Assembly (NCBI GenBank): GCA_900545495.1
Contig: UQZJ01000015.1
Coordinates: 10,019 to 74,018, forward strand
Source: an uncultured Eubacteriales bacterium
GTDB taxonomy: Bacteria > Bacillota > Clostridia > Oscillospirales > Oscillospiraceae
DNA: 64,000 nt
Reading direction: 5' to 3'
The notes below the pieces were generated by a model, which saw only the letters and a program-made list of their open reading frames with translations, was not told where the DNA came from and did not search any database. Position numbers and translations under genes: made by a program. Position 1 is the first letter of the stretch, and each line of letters starts with the position of its first letter. Below are positions 8,635-17,829 of this stretch, in pieces.

Positions 8635-11600
8635 ATGCAGATCACACAGCTTAAAAAGGTACTGGTCGCCAACCGGGGCGAGATCGCGGTGCGTATTTTC
8701 CGCGCCTGCCACGATCTGGGGCTTCACACCGTGGCCATCTATTCCAATGAGGATACCTATTCGCTGTTCCGCACCAAGGCGGACGAGGCGTATCTGGTGG
8801 GTGAGAAGAAGTCGCCTCTGGGCGCTTATCTGGACATCCCCGGCATCATCGGCCTTGCCCGCCGCCGGGGCGTCACCGCCATCCATCCCGGCTACGGCTT
8901 TCTGTCCGAGAACGCCGATTTTGCCCGGGCGTGCGAGGAAAACGGCATTCTGTTCGTGGGCCCGTCCGCCGATGTGCTGGCGAAGATGGGCGATAAGCTC
9001 AGTGCCAAGGAGATCGCCATCCAGTGCGGCGTACCCATCATCCCCGGCTGCACCGAGCCGCTGCGGGACGCCGACGACGCGCTGGAAAAGGCCGTCAGCT
9101 TCGGTTTCCCCGTGATCCTGAAGGCCGCCGCCGGCGGCGGCGGACGCGGTATGCGCCGCTGCGACCGGCCGGAGGAGGTCAAGACCGCCTATGAGCTGGT
9201 ACACAGCGAGGCGGAGAAGTCCTTCGGCTGCGGCGACATCTTCATGGAGAAGTATCTGGAGGAGCCCAAGCACATCGAGGTGCAGATCCTGGCCGATCAG
9301 TACGGCAACGTCTACCATCTGGGCGAGCGTGACTGCTCCCTCCAGCGCCGGTATCAGAAGGTGGTGGAGTTTGCTCCCGCGTGGTCGGTACCCGAGGAGA
9401 CGGTGGAGGCGCTGCGCCGTGACGCGGTGAAGATCGCCAAGTCCGTCCACTATGTCAGCGCCGGTACGGTGGAGTTTCTGGTGGACAAATCCGGGAACTA
9501 CTACTTCATTGAGATGAACCCCCGCATTCAGGTGGAGCATACCGTCACGGAGATGGTCACCGGTGTGGATATCGTCCGCGCCCAGTTGCTCATCGCCGCC
9601 GGATATCCCCTGAGCTGCCCGGAGATCGGTCTGACGAAGCAGGAGGACGTGCATATCGACGGCTACGCCATCCAGTGCCGCGTCACCACGGAGGATCCCT
9701 CCAACAACTTTGCCCCCGATAACGGCAAGATCACGGCGTATCACTCCCCCGGCGGTTTCGGCGTCCGTCTGGACGGCGGCAACGTGGGCGTTGGCACCGT
9801 CATCTCCCCGTACTACGACTCATTGCTGGTGAAGGTCACCAGCTGGGATCGCACCTTCGCCGCCGCCTGCCGCAAGTCCGCCCGCGCCATCAATGAGGTG
9901 CGCGTCCGTGGCGTCAAGACCAATATCCCCTTCGTCACCAATATTCTGGCACATCCGGTGTTCGTCAACGGCCAGTGCCACACCAAGTTCATCGACGAGA
10001 CGCCGGAGCTGTTCGAGATCATGGATTCCCGTGACCGCGCTACCCGCGTCCTGCGGTATATCTCCGAAATCCAGGTGGCCAACCCCGATGCTGAGCGCCA
10101 CCAGTACGACATCCCCCGCTTCCCGGAGGCCAAGGAGCCGCTGGGGCCCGGCCTCAAGCAGCTCTTGGATGCGGAGGGCCCCGAGGCGGTGAAAAACTGG
10201 GTGCTGGGGCAGAAGAAGCTGCTGCTCACCGACACCACCATGCGGGACGCCCATCAGAGCCTGCTGTCCACCCGTATGCGTACCCGCGACATGGTCAAGG
10301 GCGCCGACGGTATGGCCGATATCCTGCGGGACTGCTTCTCGCTGGAGATGTGGGGCGGCGCCACCTTCGACGTGGCCTACCGCTTCCTCCACGAGTCCCC
10401 GTGGGAGCGCCTGCGCCTGCTGCGGGAGAAGATCCCCAACATCCCGTTCCAGATGCTGCTGCGCGGCTCCAATCTGGTGGGCTACGCCAACTATCCCGAC
10501 AATCTGGTGCGCGCCTTCGTGGAGGAGGCCGCCCAGCGCGGCATCGACGTGTTCCGCGTCTTTGACTCCCTGAACTGGGTGCCGGGCATGGAGGTGGCCA
10601 TGGAGGAGGTGCTCCGCCAGAACAAGCTGCTGGAGGCCACCATGTGCTACACCGGCGATATTCTGGACGAGACGAAGGACAAGTACACGCTGAAATATTA
10701 TGTCAACCTCGCAAAGGAGCTGGAAAAGCGGGGCGCTCATATGCTGGCCATCAAGGATATGTCCGGCCTGTTGAAGCCCTACGCCGCCAAGAAGCTGGTG
10801 ACCACCCTGAAGCAGGAGGTGGGACTGCCCATCCACCTGCACACCCACGATACCACCGGCAATCAGGTGGCGGCGCTGCTGCTGGCTGCCGAGGCCGGGG
10901 TGGACGTGGTGGACGTGGCCTGCGCGCCGATGGCGGGGCTCACCAGCCAGCCGTCTCTGGACGCGGTGGTGGCCGCCCTCCACGGCACGGAGCGCGACAC
11001 CGGTCTTGACCTGCGCCGGGTGCAGGAGCTGAGCAACTACTGGGCGGACGTGCGCCTGCGGTACGAGAGCTTCGACCACGGCCTGAAGTCCTCCACCACC
11101 GATATCTACCGCTACGAGATCCCCGGCGGTCAGTACACCAATCTCCGCCCGCAGGTGGAGTCTCTGGGCCTCGGCGACCGGTTCGAGGAGGTCAAGGAGA
11201 TGTACAAGACCGTCAACGATATGCTGGGCGACCCGGTGAAGGTCACGCCCTCGTCCAAGGTGGTGGGCGATCTGGCCATCTTCATGGTGCAGAACGACCT
11301 GACGCCGGAGAATATCGTCCGCCGCGGCGAGGCACTGGCGTTCCCCGATTCCGTGGTGTCCTACTTCAAGGGCATGATGGGTCAGCCCGCGTGGGGCTTC
11401 CCGAAGGAGCTGCAAAAAGTGGTGCTCAAGGGGGAGGAGCCCATCACCTGCCGTCCCGGCAAGCTGCTGCCCCCCGTGGACTTCGACAAGCTGCGCCATG
11501 AGGTGGAGCAGTTCCGCGACGACCCGGAGAAGAAGGATCTCATCTCCTACGCCATGTATCCCAAGGTCTATGAGGATTTCTGCCGTCACCGCAAGGAGTA

Positions 11601-12057
11601 CGGCTACATCACCCGCATGGGCAGCCATGTGTTCTTCAACGGCATGGCGCTGGGCGAGACGAACAAGATCAACATCGAGGACGGCAAGACACTGGTCATC
11701 AAGTATCTGGGTCTGGGCGACCGCAACAACGACGGTACCATCAACGTCCAGTTCGAACTGAACGGTATGCGCCGCGAGGTCACCGTCCGCGACCCCCACG
11801 CCTCCGAGGAGACACGGCAGGCCACGCTGGCCGACGAGTCCGATCCCATGCAGGTGGGTACATCCATCCCCGGCATGGTGTCCAAGCTCTCGGTCAAGCA
11901 GGGCGACCATGTGGAGAAGGATCAGGTGCTGGCCGTCATCGAGGCCATGAAGATGGAGACTGCCATCACCGCCCGGGCCGCCGGTACGGTGAAGACCATC
12001 CGCGTCAAGGAGGGTCAGCCCGTCAAGGCCAAGGAGCTTCTGATGGTGCTGGAATAA
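8635..12057 (+). CDS. pyc: Pyruvate carboxylase
   Basis: Full-length 1140-residue biotin-dependent pyruvate carboxylase, making oxaloacetate from pyruvate, bicarbonate and ATP in the cytosol. Domains run biotin carboxylase (residues 1-450, with KVLVANRGEIAVRIFRA, the glycine-rich GGGGRGMR loop and MNPRIQVEHTVTE), carboxyltransferase TIM barrel (about 530-800, with LLLTDTTMRDAHQSLL and HTHDTTGNQ), allosteric/tetramer region, and a C-terminal biotinyl domain whose EAMKMET motif places biotin on Lys1106. Single-chain form, not the split archaeal form. It stands alone between two hairpins with its own -10 box. Role: anaplerosis, and feeding of reductive succinate or amino acid routes. Confidence 0.97.
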   Translation: MQITQLKKVLVANRGEIAVRIFRACHDLGLHTVAIYSNEDTYSLFRTKADEAYLVGEKKSPLGAYLDIPGIIGLARRRGVTAIHPGYGFLSENADFARACEENGILFVGPSADVLAKMGDKLSAKEIAIQCGVPIIPGCTEPLRDADDALEKAVSFGFPVILKAAAGGGGRGMRRCDRPEEVKTAYELVHSEAEKSFGCGDIFMEKYLEEPKHIEVQILADQYGNVYHLGERDCSLQRRYQKVVEFAPAWSVPEETVEALRRDAVKIAKSVHYVSAGTVEFLVDKSGNYYFIEMNPRIQVEHTVTEMVTGVDIVRAQLLIAAGYPLSCPEIGLTKQEDVHIDGYAIQCRVTTEDPSNNFAPDNGKITAYHSPGGFGVRLDGGNVGVGTVISPYYDSLLVKVTSWDRTFAAACRKSARAINEVRVRGVKTNIPFVTNILAHPVFVNGQCHTKFIDETPELFEIMDSRDRATRVLRYISEIQVANPDAERHQYDIPRFPEAKEPLGPGLKQLLDAEGPEAVKNWVLGQKKLLLTDTTMRDAHQSLLSTRMRTRDMVKGADGMADILRDCFSLEMWGGATFDVAYRFLHESPWERLRLLREKIPNIPFQMLLRGSNLVGYANYPDNLVRAFVEEAAQRGIDVFRVFDSLNWVPGMEVAMEEVLRQNKLLEATMCYTGDILDETKDKYTLKYYVNLAKELEKRGAHMLAIKDMSGLLKPYAAKKLVTTLKQEVGLPIHLHTHDTTGNQVAALLLAAEAGVDVVDVACAPMAGLTSQPSLDAVVAALHGTERDTGLDLRRVQELSNYWADVRLRYESFDHGLKSSTTDIYRYEIPGGQYTNLRPQVESLGLGDRFEEVKEMYKTVNDMLGDPVKVTPSSKVVGDLAIFMVQNDLTPENIVRRGEALAFPDSVVSYFKGMMGQPAWGFPKELQKVVLKGEEPITCRPGKLLPPVDFDKLRHEVEQFRDDPEKKDLISYAMYPKVYEDFCRHRKEYGYITRMGSHVFFNGMALGETNKINIEDGKTLVIKYLGLGDRNNDGTINVQFELNGMRREVTVRDPHASEETRQATLADESDPMQVGTSIPGMVSKLSVKQGDHVEKDQVLAVIEAMKMETAITARAAGTVKTIRVKEGQPVKAKELLMVLE
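10698..10707 (-). repeat. GTTKACATAA motif copy 1
   Basis: Exact match GTTGACATAA on the minus strand, inside pyc where the coding strand reads Tyr-Val-Asn codons. One of nine exact copies in the window. Confidence 0.6.
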
Positions 12058-12069
12058 CATCTATACGAA

Positions 12070-12101
12070 CATCCCGCTGCGGGTACGCCCGCGGCGGGAT
12101 G
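12070..12101 (+). terminator. Hairpin downstream of pyc, probable terminator
   Basis: A strong stem (catcccgc...gcgggatg with an inner tgcggg/cccgc pairing) begins 13 bases after the pyc stop. The tail (ctttgcctc) is only moderately T-rich, so termination may be partial. Confidence 0.55.
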
Positions 12102-12183
12102 CTTTGCCTCGTCCATCCGCTATAACTGTGCAAAATTCGGGCAAAAGTGGAAAAGTGTTTGGTTTTTTCTGTGTCACATTCTG

Positions 12184-12189
12184 TATAAT
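12184..12189 (+). promoter_or_regulatory. -10 box for the YhgE operon
   Basis: A TATAAT hexamer preceded by TG lies 88 bases before the first YhgE/Pip gene. The best -35 candidate, TTGGTT at 12159, is 19 bases away, so spacing is not ideal. Confidence 0.45.
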
Positions 12190-12276
12190 GGAAAATGTCC
12201 CTTTTTGCGGACGGTTTAGGATCGGAACTATGTGATGTGCGGCGTGGAAAGCTCCCGCGCCGCTGACGGAGGACAT

Positions 12277-14346
12277 ATGCGAAATATCTGGAAGATATTC
12301 AAAACGGACATCCGCACGCTGAGCAAGTGCTTTTTTGCCAGCGTGGTGGTAGTGGCCATTGCCCTGCTGCCCAGCCTGTACGCATGGCTGAACATCTACT
12401 CCAACTGGGACCCCTACGGCAACACCGGCGGCATCTCCATCGCCGTGGCATCGCTGGACCGGGGCTACACCGACAACGGCGAGTACGTCAATAAGGGCCG
12501 GGACGTGCAGGAGGATCTGAAGACCTCCACCTCCATCAACTGGGTCATCGTGGACACGGAGCAGGAGGCGGTTGACGGCGTGTACGCCGGCGACTACTAC
12601 GCCGCCGTGGTCATCGACGAGGACTTCTCCCGGAAGATGTACCGGATGTTCACGGACTGGACCGGCCAGCCCGCCATCACCTACTATGAAAATGCCAAGA
12701 AGAATGCCGTGGCCACCAAGATCACCGACACGGCGGTGGAGACGCTGAAGCGCTCCATCAGCGAGAACTATCTGGAGGTGGTCATCAGCGGCATCATGGA
12801 GCAGAGCAATCTGCTGGCCGCCGATCTGACGGAGACCGACCCGGAGACCGCGGTGAAGGGCCTGCTGTACCAGACCCAGGATGTGCTGTCCGGGTGCAGC
12901 CATATGATGGATGCCTTCCGCGCCGCCGGCGGCTCCGGCGGCATCTCCGCCGCCGATGCCGAGGCGCTGTCCTCCGCCATCGCCCATATCAACCAGAACC
13001 TGCCGGACGGCGAGGAGGTGGCGGACACTGCCGCAGCCATACAGCACGCGCTGTACACGGCGCTGGAGAAGGTGGAGCGTGCGCTGGACCGTTTTGAGCA
13101 GCAGCAGGACGACATCCACCTGCCGGAGATCCAGAAGCAGCTGGAGGAGGCCGCCGCCGAGATGGGCAAGCTCAGCGCACGGATCAATACGCTGGCCGAC
13201 CGGCTGGAGTCCACCGCCGTCTCCGGCACCCATCTGGTCACCGCGCAGGTCCAGCATCTCCGCGCGCTGGCTGACCGCTGCACCGCCCTGCAGAAGAAGC
13301 TGAACGAGCTGGCTGCCGCCGACGATATCAGCGGCCTGCAAAGCGAATGCGACGCGCTGGTGGCCGCCATCCGCCAGATGACCGCCCAGATCCCCGTCAC
13401 AGAGCATGAGCTGCGGGATCAGCTGGATACGGTGGTGACGGATGTGTCCGACGCCATGGAGGGCGTGAAGGCGCTGTCCGGCGACGTCAAGGCCCTGCGG
13501 GGGGCGATGGCCAACACCACGCAGGCGCTGAGCACCACTATGGAGCTGCTGCGTCCGGCGGCGGAACGGATGGTCACGGCGTTGTCCGATACCATCGACA
13601 AGCTGGAGGGCGCCACCACCAGTGAGTATATCGATATGCTGCTGGCCATACTGGGCGGCGATCCCGCCGCGTACAGCCAGTATTTCCCGGAGATGGTGCA
13701 GACCACGGTGAACAAGGTCTATCCCATCGAGAACTACGGCTCCGCCATGGCGCCGTTCTACACCACGCTGGCTATCTGGGTGGGCGGCGTCATCCTGTCG
13801 TCCATCGTGAAGATCCACGCCCGCACCGACGGGCTCATCGACCCCAGGCCGGCAGAGCTGTACTTCGGCCGGTACCTGTTCTTCTTCCTTATCAGCCAGA
13901 TACAGGCGGCGGTGATCGTCACCGGCGACCTGTACCTGCTGAAGATACAATGCCTGAACCCGGGGCTGCTGTACCTGACGGCATCTCTGACGGCCTTTAC
14001 CTTCAGCCTGCTGATCTACTCCCTTGCCATCGCCTTCGGCGACGTGGGCAAGGCCGTGGTGGTGGTCATCATGGTCATGCAGATCGCAGGCTCCTCCGGC
14101 ACGTTCCCCATCGAGCTGCTGCCGGAGATCTATCAGAAAATCTACCGCTTCTTCCCGTTCCCCTATGCCATTGACGCCATGCGCGAGTGCATCTGCGGCC
14201 TGTACGGCGACTACTACATAACGCAGCTTGCGTTCCTGCTGCTGTTCGCCGTTGCCGCGCTGCTCATCGGACTGCTGGTGCGTCGTCCGCTCATGGGGCT
14301 GAACCACTTTATGGAGGAGAAGCTGGAGGAGACGGAGCTGCTGTGA
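12277..14346 (+). CDS. YhgE/Pip-family membrane protein (first of two paralogues)
   Basis: A 689-residue YhgE/Pip protein: one N-terminal membrane helix (about 15-35) ending in LPSLYAWLNIYSNWDPYG, a long extracellular part rich in coiled-coil heptads (about 150-480), and a C-terminal block of six membrane helices (about 500-680) resembling an ABC-2 permease. YhgE/Pip proteins include a phage infection receptor and relatives of type VII secretion components; their transport role is not settled. I start at ATG 12277 because cggagga lies just upstream and the resulting MRNIW N-terminus matches the paralogue at 15098. The small membrane protein that follows begins 17 bp after the stop. Confidence 0.88.
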   Translation: MRNIWKIFKTDIRTLSKCFFASVVVVAIALLPSLYAWLNIYSNWDPYGNTGGISIAVASLDRGYTDNGEYVNKGRDVQEDLKTSTSINWVIVDTEQEAVDGVYAGDYYAAVVIDEDFSRKMYRMFTDWTGQPAITYYENAKKNAVATKITDTAVETLKRSISENYLEVVISGIMEQSNLLAADLTETDPETAVKGLLYQTQDVLSGCSHMMDAFRAAGGSGGISAADAEALSSAIAHINQNLPDGEEVADTAAAIQHALYTALEKVERALDRFEQQQDDIHLPEIQKQLEEAAAEMGKLSARINTLADRLESTAVSGTHLVTAQVQHLRALADRCTALQKKLNELAAADDISGLQSECDALVAAIRQMTAQIPVTEHELRDQLDTVVTDVSDAMEGVKALSGDVKALRGAMANTTQALSTTMELLRPAAERMVTALSDTIDKLEGATTSEYIDMLLAILGGDPAAYSQYFPEMVQTTVNKVYPIENYGSAMAPFYTTLAIWVGGVILSSIVKIHARTDGLIDPRPAELYFGRYLFFFLISQIQAAVIVTGDLYLLKIQCLNPGLLYLTASLTAFTFSLLIYSLAIAFGDVGKAVVVVIMVMQIAGSSGTFPIELLPEIYQKIYRFFPFPYAIDAMRECICGLYGDYYITQLAFLLLFAVAALLIGLLVRRPLMGLNHFMEEKLEETELL

Positions 14347-14363
14347 AAGGAGGCGGATGTACC

Positions 14364-15101
14364 GTGACAACGGAAAGAGAATATCAGGAGCTGTACGATC
14401 GCCTGCTGGATGAGGTGAGAACGCTGCACAAGAACAACCGGCGGCGCATCCGCAACGGTATGCGGATGCTGCTGGTGGTGACGGTAGGACTGATGCTGCT
14501 GATGTTTCTGGCGCAGGGCAACAAAGTGTTCACCCTGATGCTGTGGATCTTCTCCATGTTCGCCGTGGCGGCGTATCTGATCGCCGTGGAGTACGCGGAC
14601 TATGAGCTGCAAAAGAAACTGGAGCAGATCACCCAGATGGAGCTGGAGAGCATGGGGGCGCTGCTGGAGCTGCCGGAGCTGCCCCGTATGCCGCGTCTGC
14701 CTGACCGGCGGTATCACGGCCGCCGGGAGGAGACCACGGCGAATATCGTGATCGAGTCCGAGCCCGTCTCCGCCGAGGACGCGCAGGAACCGCTGGCGGA
14801 GGAGAGCTACTCCGTGGAGGATATTTTGCAGGAGGTACACGGACAGACGCCGCAGGAGCAGAAGCCGCAGGAAACGCAGGAGCGTCAGGAGACGCAGGAA
14901 GCGCAGAACGTGCGGGAAGCGCAGAACGTGCAGAAAATGCCGCAGGGCGGCGCTGTTGACAGCGCGCAGCTGCTGGAGGACCTGCTGCGAGACCCGCAGA
15001 AGCTGGCGGGCGATCTGGAGCTGCTGACCCGTGCGCTGCAGGGACTGTCTGACGATCTGCGCCGCGCCGCGGCGCAGCAGCAGGAGGAGGGGGACAGATG
15101 A
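14364..15101 (+). CDS. Small membrane protein with charged Q/E-rich tail between the two YhgE genes
   Basis: I do not recognise this 245-residue protein. It has a charged helical N-terminus, two closely spaced membrane helices (about residues 33-50 and 55-72), a coiled-coil-like segment and an acidic, Gln/Glu-rich C-terminal half with short repeats (QETQ, EAQNV). GTG start preceded by aaaggagg; its stop overlaps the next start as ATGA. Being trapped between two YhgE/Pip paralogues with coupled translation, it is probably an accessory or linking subunit of that membrane complex. That is inference from position only. Confidence 0.75.
   Translation: MTTEREYQELYDRLLDEVRTLHKNNRRRIRNGMRMLLVVTVGLMLLMFLAQGNKVFTLMLWIFSMFAVAAYLIAVEYADYELQKKLEQITQMELESMGALLELPELPRMPRLPDRRYHGRREETTANIVIESEPVSAEDAQEPLAEESYSVEDILQEVHGQTPQEQKPQETQERQETQEAQNVREAQNVQKMPQGGAVDSAQLLEDLLRDPQKLAGDLELLTRALQGLSDDLRRAAAQQQEEGDR
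14898..14933 (+). repeat. Two tandem 18-bp units in the Q/E-rich tail
   Basis: The unit gaagcgcagaacgtgcgg occurs twice in a row with one difference, encoding two EAQNVx units. It lies inside a longer degenerate CAG/GAA-rich tract, so length may vary between strains by slippage. Confidence 0.7.
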
Positions 15102-17188
15102 GGAATATCTGGCGTATTTTCTGCGCCGATTGGAAGCGCCTGACTGCCAGCGTGGTGGCGGTGGTGGTCATGCTGGGGCTGTGTCTGGTACCCTGCCTGT
15201 ACGCGTGGTTCAACATTCTGTCCAACTGGGATCCCTACGGCCCCGCCTCCACCGGCCGCATCAAGGTGGCGGTGGCCAGCGAGGACGACGGCTACGAGGT
15301 GCTGGGGCTCCACCTGAATATCGGCGAGCTGGTGCTGCAGGGGTTGGAGACCAATGACCAGATGGGCTGGGTCTTTGTGGACGACGCCCAGACGGCGCTG
15401 GACGGCGTGAACGCCGGCGACTACTACGCCGCGCTGATCCTGCCGCCGGAGTTTACCGGCGACTTCGTCAGCATTCTGGAGGGCGACCTGCGCCATCCTG
15501 AGATCCAGTACTATGAAAACGAGAAAAAGAACGCCATTGCCCCTAAGATCACCGGCAAGGCCAAAACCGCCGTGCAGGAGGAGATCAACACCACCATTCT
15601 GGAGAAGGTGGCCGACGCCCTGACCACGGCAGGTTCCGTGTTCAAGGCCATGGGGCTTGACGGGCAGGACGTTGCCGACGACCTGCTGGAGAAGTTGTCC
15701 TCTGCCCAGCAGGATATGGATCAGATGGCGGAGGTGTTCCGCTCTCTGCAAAATGTGATGGAGGGCGCCGGCAGCCTGCTGGCCGCCTCCGCCATCACCA
15801 TCAGCGACGCACAGAGCACCATGAACAGCACCTCCGCTGCCGTCGGCAGCACCGTGCAGCTCATAGACACCGGGCTCGACGCGGCGGACGACACCTCAGA
15901 CGACCTGCTGCAGGTGCTGAACACCGCCGACGCCGCGCTCTCCGAGCTGGAGGATATGCTCAACGGCGTGGACTTGACCCCCGCCGAGGATATCACCCAC
16001 GAGAAGATCATTGCCCAGATCGACAAGGTGATCGCCGCACTGCAAAGGGTCTGCAACAGAACGGACGACGCCGTGCTGGTGGACCGGCTGGAAGCCGCTA
16101 TCGATCGGCTGGAGACGCTGAAAAGTGCCGTGGAGCAGTCCGGCCTGTCCCATGTACAGGACGAGCTGCGACAGGTGATCGAGGAGGTGCGCGAGCTGCT
16201 GCGTACCGCTGCCGTCAAGACCAATCAACAGGTCAACGCCTACATCCAAAAGGCCGGGGAGCGGGCGCAGTCCACCCTCGGCTCCGTGCAGGAGATCCTG
16301 ACCGCTTCCTCCGGTGCATTGGGCGGCGTGTCCGGCACCCTGCGCTCCTATTCCAGCGCCATCTCCGCCGCCCAGCCTACGCTGGCTGCCAGCGTCACGC
16401 TGGCGGAGAGCGTATCCGGCTATCTGGCGGATATGGAGGAGGATGTTCGCCGCATCACCGACAGCGCCGCCTTCAAGCGCTTCGTAGAGCTGATGGCCAG
16501 CGATTCCGACAGCATGGCGGCGTATCTGGCATCTCCGGTGCAGATGAACACCCAGATCATCTACGAGATCAAGGACTACGGCGCCGCCATGTCCCCATAC
16601 TATGTGATGCTGGCTCTGTTTGTGGGCAGCCTCCTGACGGCGGTGATGGTAAAGGTGCCGGTGACACAGCCAAAATTCCAGCCGTGCCGCGCAATCGAGC
16701 GGTATTTCGGCCGCTTCCTCACCTTCTTTTTCATGGCCATCGCGCAGGCGCTGGTGACGGCCTTCGGCTGTCTGCACTTTGTGGGCATGGAGGCGGCGGA
16801 GCCCGCGCTGTTCGTGCTGGCTTGCTGCATCTGCTCGTTGAACTTTGCCTTTATGAACTATGCGCTGGTCTACTCACTGGACAACGTGGGACTTGCCATC
16901 TCTGTTATCATCATGGTGTTACAGGTGGCCGGCTCCGGCGGCTCCTACCCTATCGACGTGCTGCCTGCGCTGTTCCGAAGCCTGTATCCCTTCATGCCCT
17001 TCCACTACGGGATGGACATGATCCGGGAGACCATCGGCGGTATGTACGGCCAGACGTATCTGCACTGCGCACTGCTCCTGCTGGGGATGTGCGTGCTGTT
17101 CACCGTCTTCGGCCTGCTGGTCTACTATCCGGCCCGCAAGCTGAACGCGGTTATCGCCGCCAGTAAGGAGAAGTCCGGCATTATGTAA
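15098..17188 (+). CDS. YhgE/Pip-family membrane protein (second paralogue)
   Basis: A 696-residue paralogue of the protein at 12277 with the same plan: N-terminal helix ending LVPCLYAWFNILSNWDPYG, a long heptad-rich extracellular region, and six C-terminal membrane helices with GSGGSYPIDVLP before a final helix pair. The two share the entry motif YAW-N---NWDPYG and the GDYYAA segment but differ widely in the coiled-coil part, which suggests an old duplication giving a heteromeric pair. It overlaps the preceding small gene by 4 bp. The last residues and stop codon lie inside a GTTKACATAA motif. Confidence 0.88.
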   Translation: MRNIWRIFCADWKRLTASVVAVVVMLGLCLVPCLYAWFNILSNWDPYGPASTGRIKVAVASEDDGYEVLGLHLNIGELVLQGLETNDQMGWVFVDDAQTALDGVNAGDYYAALILPPEFTGDFVSILEGDLRHPEIQYYENEKKNAIAPKITGKAKTAVQEEINTTILEKVADALTTAGSVFKAMGLDGQDVADDLLEKLSSAQQDMDQMAEVFRSLQNVMEGAGSLLAASAITISDAQSTMNSTSAAVGSTVQLIDTGLDAADDTSDDLLQVLNTADAALSELEDMLNGVDLTPAEDITHEKIIAQIDKVIAALQRVCNRTDDAVLVDRLEAAIDRLETLKSAVEQSGLSHVQDELRQVIEEVRELLRTAAVKTNQQVNAYIQKAGERAQSTLGSVQEILTASSGALGGVSGTLRSYSSAISAAQPTLAASVTLAESVSGYLADMEEDVRRITDSAAFKRFVELMASDSDSMAAYLASPVQMNTQIIYEIKDYGAAMSPYYVMLALFVGSLLTAVMVKVPVTQPKFQPCRAIERYFGRFLTFFFMAIAQALVTAFGCLHFVGMEAAEPALFVLACCICSLNFAFMNYALVYSLDNVGLAISVIIMVLQVAGSGGSYPIDVLPALFRSLYPFMPFHYGMDMIRETIGGMYGQTYLHCALLLLGMCVLFTVFGLLVYYPARKLNAVIAASKEKSGIM

Positions 17189-17190
17189 AC
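17181..17190 (-). repeat. GTTKACATAA motif copy 2
   Basis: Exact match GTTTACATAA on the minus strand. It spans the last codons and stop of the second YhgE gene, whose TAA is part of the motif. Confidence 0.6.
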
Positions 17191-17211
17191 ATCTGTCTTA
17201 TGGCAGCAAAA

Positions 17212-17243
17212 GAGCCGCCGCCCGAATGGGCGGCGGCTCACGG
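17212..17243. terminator. Bidirectional terminator between YhgE operon and XRE gene
   Basis: A perfect 12-bp stem (gagccgccgccc / gggcggcggctc, loop gaat). In the minus direction it is followed by cttttgct, so it best serves the XRE gene; it also closes the YhgE operon. Confidence 0.75.
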
Positions 17244-17284
17244 CGCTTATGCTTTATAAAAATCGAATATCTATCCGGCAGGTG

Positions 17285-17605
17285 TCATTCCTTATCCTTA
17301 CAGCGGTCGTACTCCACCTGCATCACGGAGGATATGGTATGCCGGCCGTAGTCATCCAGCTTGGCATACTGGGTCAGCAGCTTCTCGGTGTCGTCCGTCA
17401 GGTACAGGGCGGCGTCGTCGGACATGGCCTTAATGCCCAGGATCTTGCAGATGCGCATCACCGTGTCGAAGGAGGAACCGCCGACACCGTTGTGCAGGGC
17501 GCTGTTGATGGTGGACAGAGGTATATCCACCGCGAAGGCGAACTGCCGCACGCTCCGATACTGCCGTGTGATCTCGTCTCGAACCAGCTTTGTAAGATTA
17601 TCCAT
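17285..17605 (-). CDS. Small XRE-type helix-turn-helix regulator
   Basis: A 106-residue DNA-binding protein. Residues 5-65 carry the helix-turn-helix (VRQFAFAVDIPLSTINSALHN, then a third helix with DTVMRICKILGI), followed by a short helical tail. I start at MDNLTKLV because a gagg site lies 7 bases upstream; longer frames run into AT-rich promoter DNA. It is transcribed away from the BrkB gene across a 224-bp AT-rich spacer. Targets are unknown; it is likely to act on its own promoter and perhaps on the divergent gene. Confidence 0.82.
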   Translation of the reverse strand: MDNLTKLVRDEITRQYRSVRQFAFAVDIPLSTINSALHNGVGGSSFDTVMRICKILGIKAMSDDAALYLTDDTEKLLTQYAKLDDYGRHTISSVMQVEYDRCKDKE

Positions 17606-17829
17606 ATCAGAACCTCGCTTTTCTGTAAAGAATTTCCAATTGCGATGCAAAGAGTATAGCACGAATTTCCGCATAAGCCAATAGGAAAAGTGAAAATTCA
17701 CAAAAAAATAATAAAATCCAAATTAGAAATTATGCAGGCGCTGTGCATAGCGGGAGCCGACCGCCACAAATACCCCTTTTAATTTACGGCGCACTGTGTT
17801 ACAATAAAATTTCGGAGGGAACTCTGTTT
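17606..17829. promoter_or_regulatory. Divergent AT-rich promoter region
   Basis: This 224-bp spacer between the XRE gene and the BrkB gene holds several A/T runs. A TACAAT about 25 bases before the BrkB start is a plausible -10 box; I see no convincing -35 for either direction and no obvious palindrome. Confidence 0.4.

Noticed and set aside
9820..12060. A very long open frame on the minus strand opposite pyc
   Set aside because: GC-rich codons in pyc leave the opposite strand free of stops. The frame has no family motif, and the plus strand encodes a complete, well-conserved enzyme. The same applies to long antisense frames opposite ygfK (27049-29970), hydA, and the flippase (35534-37861).
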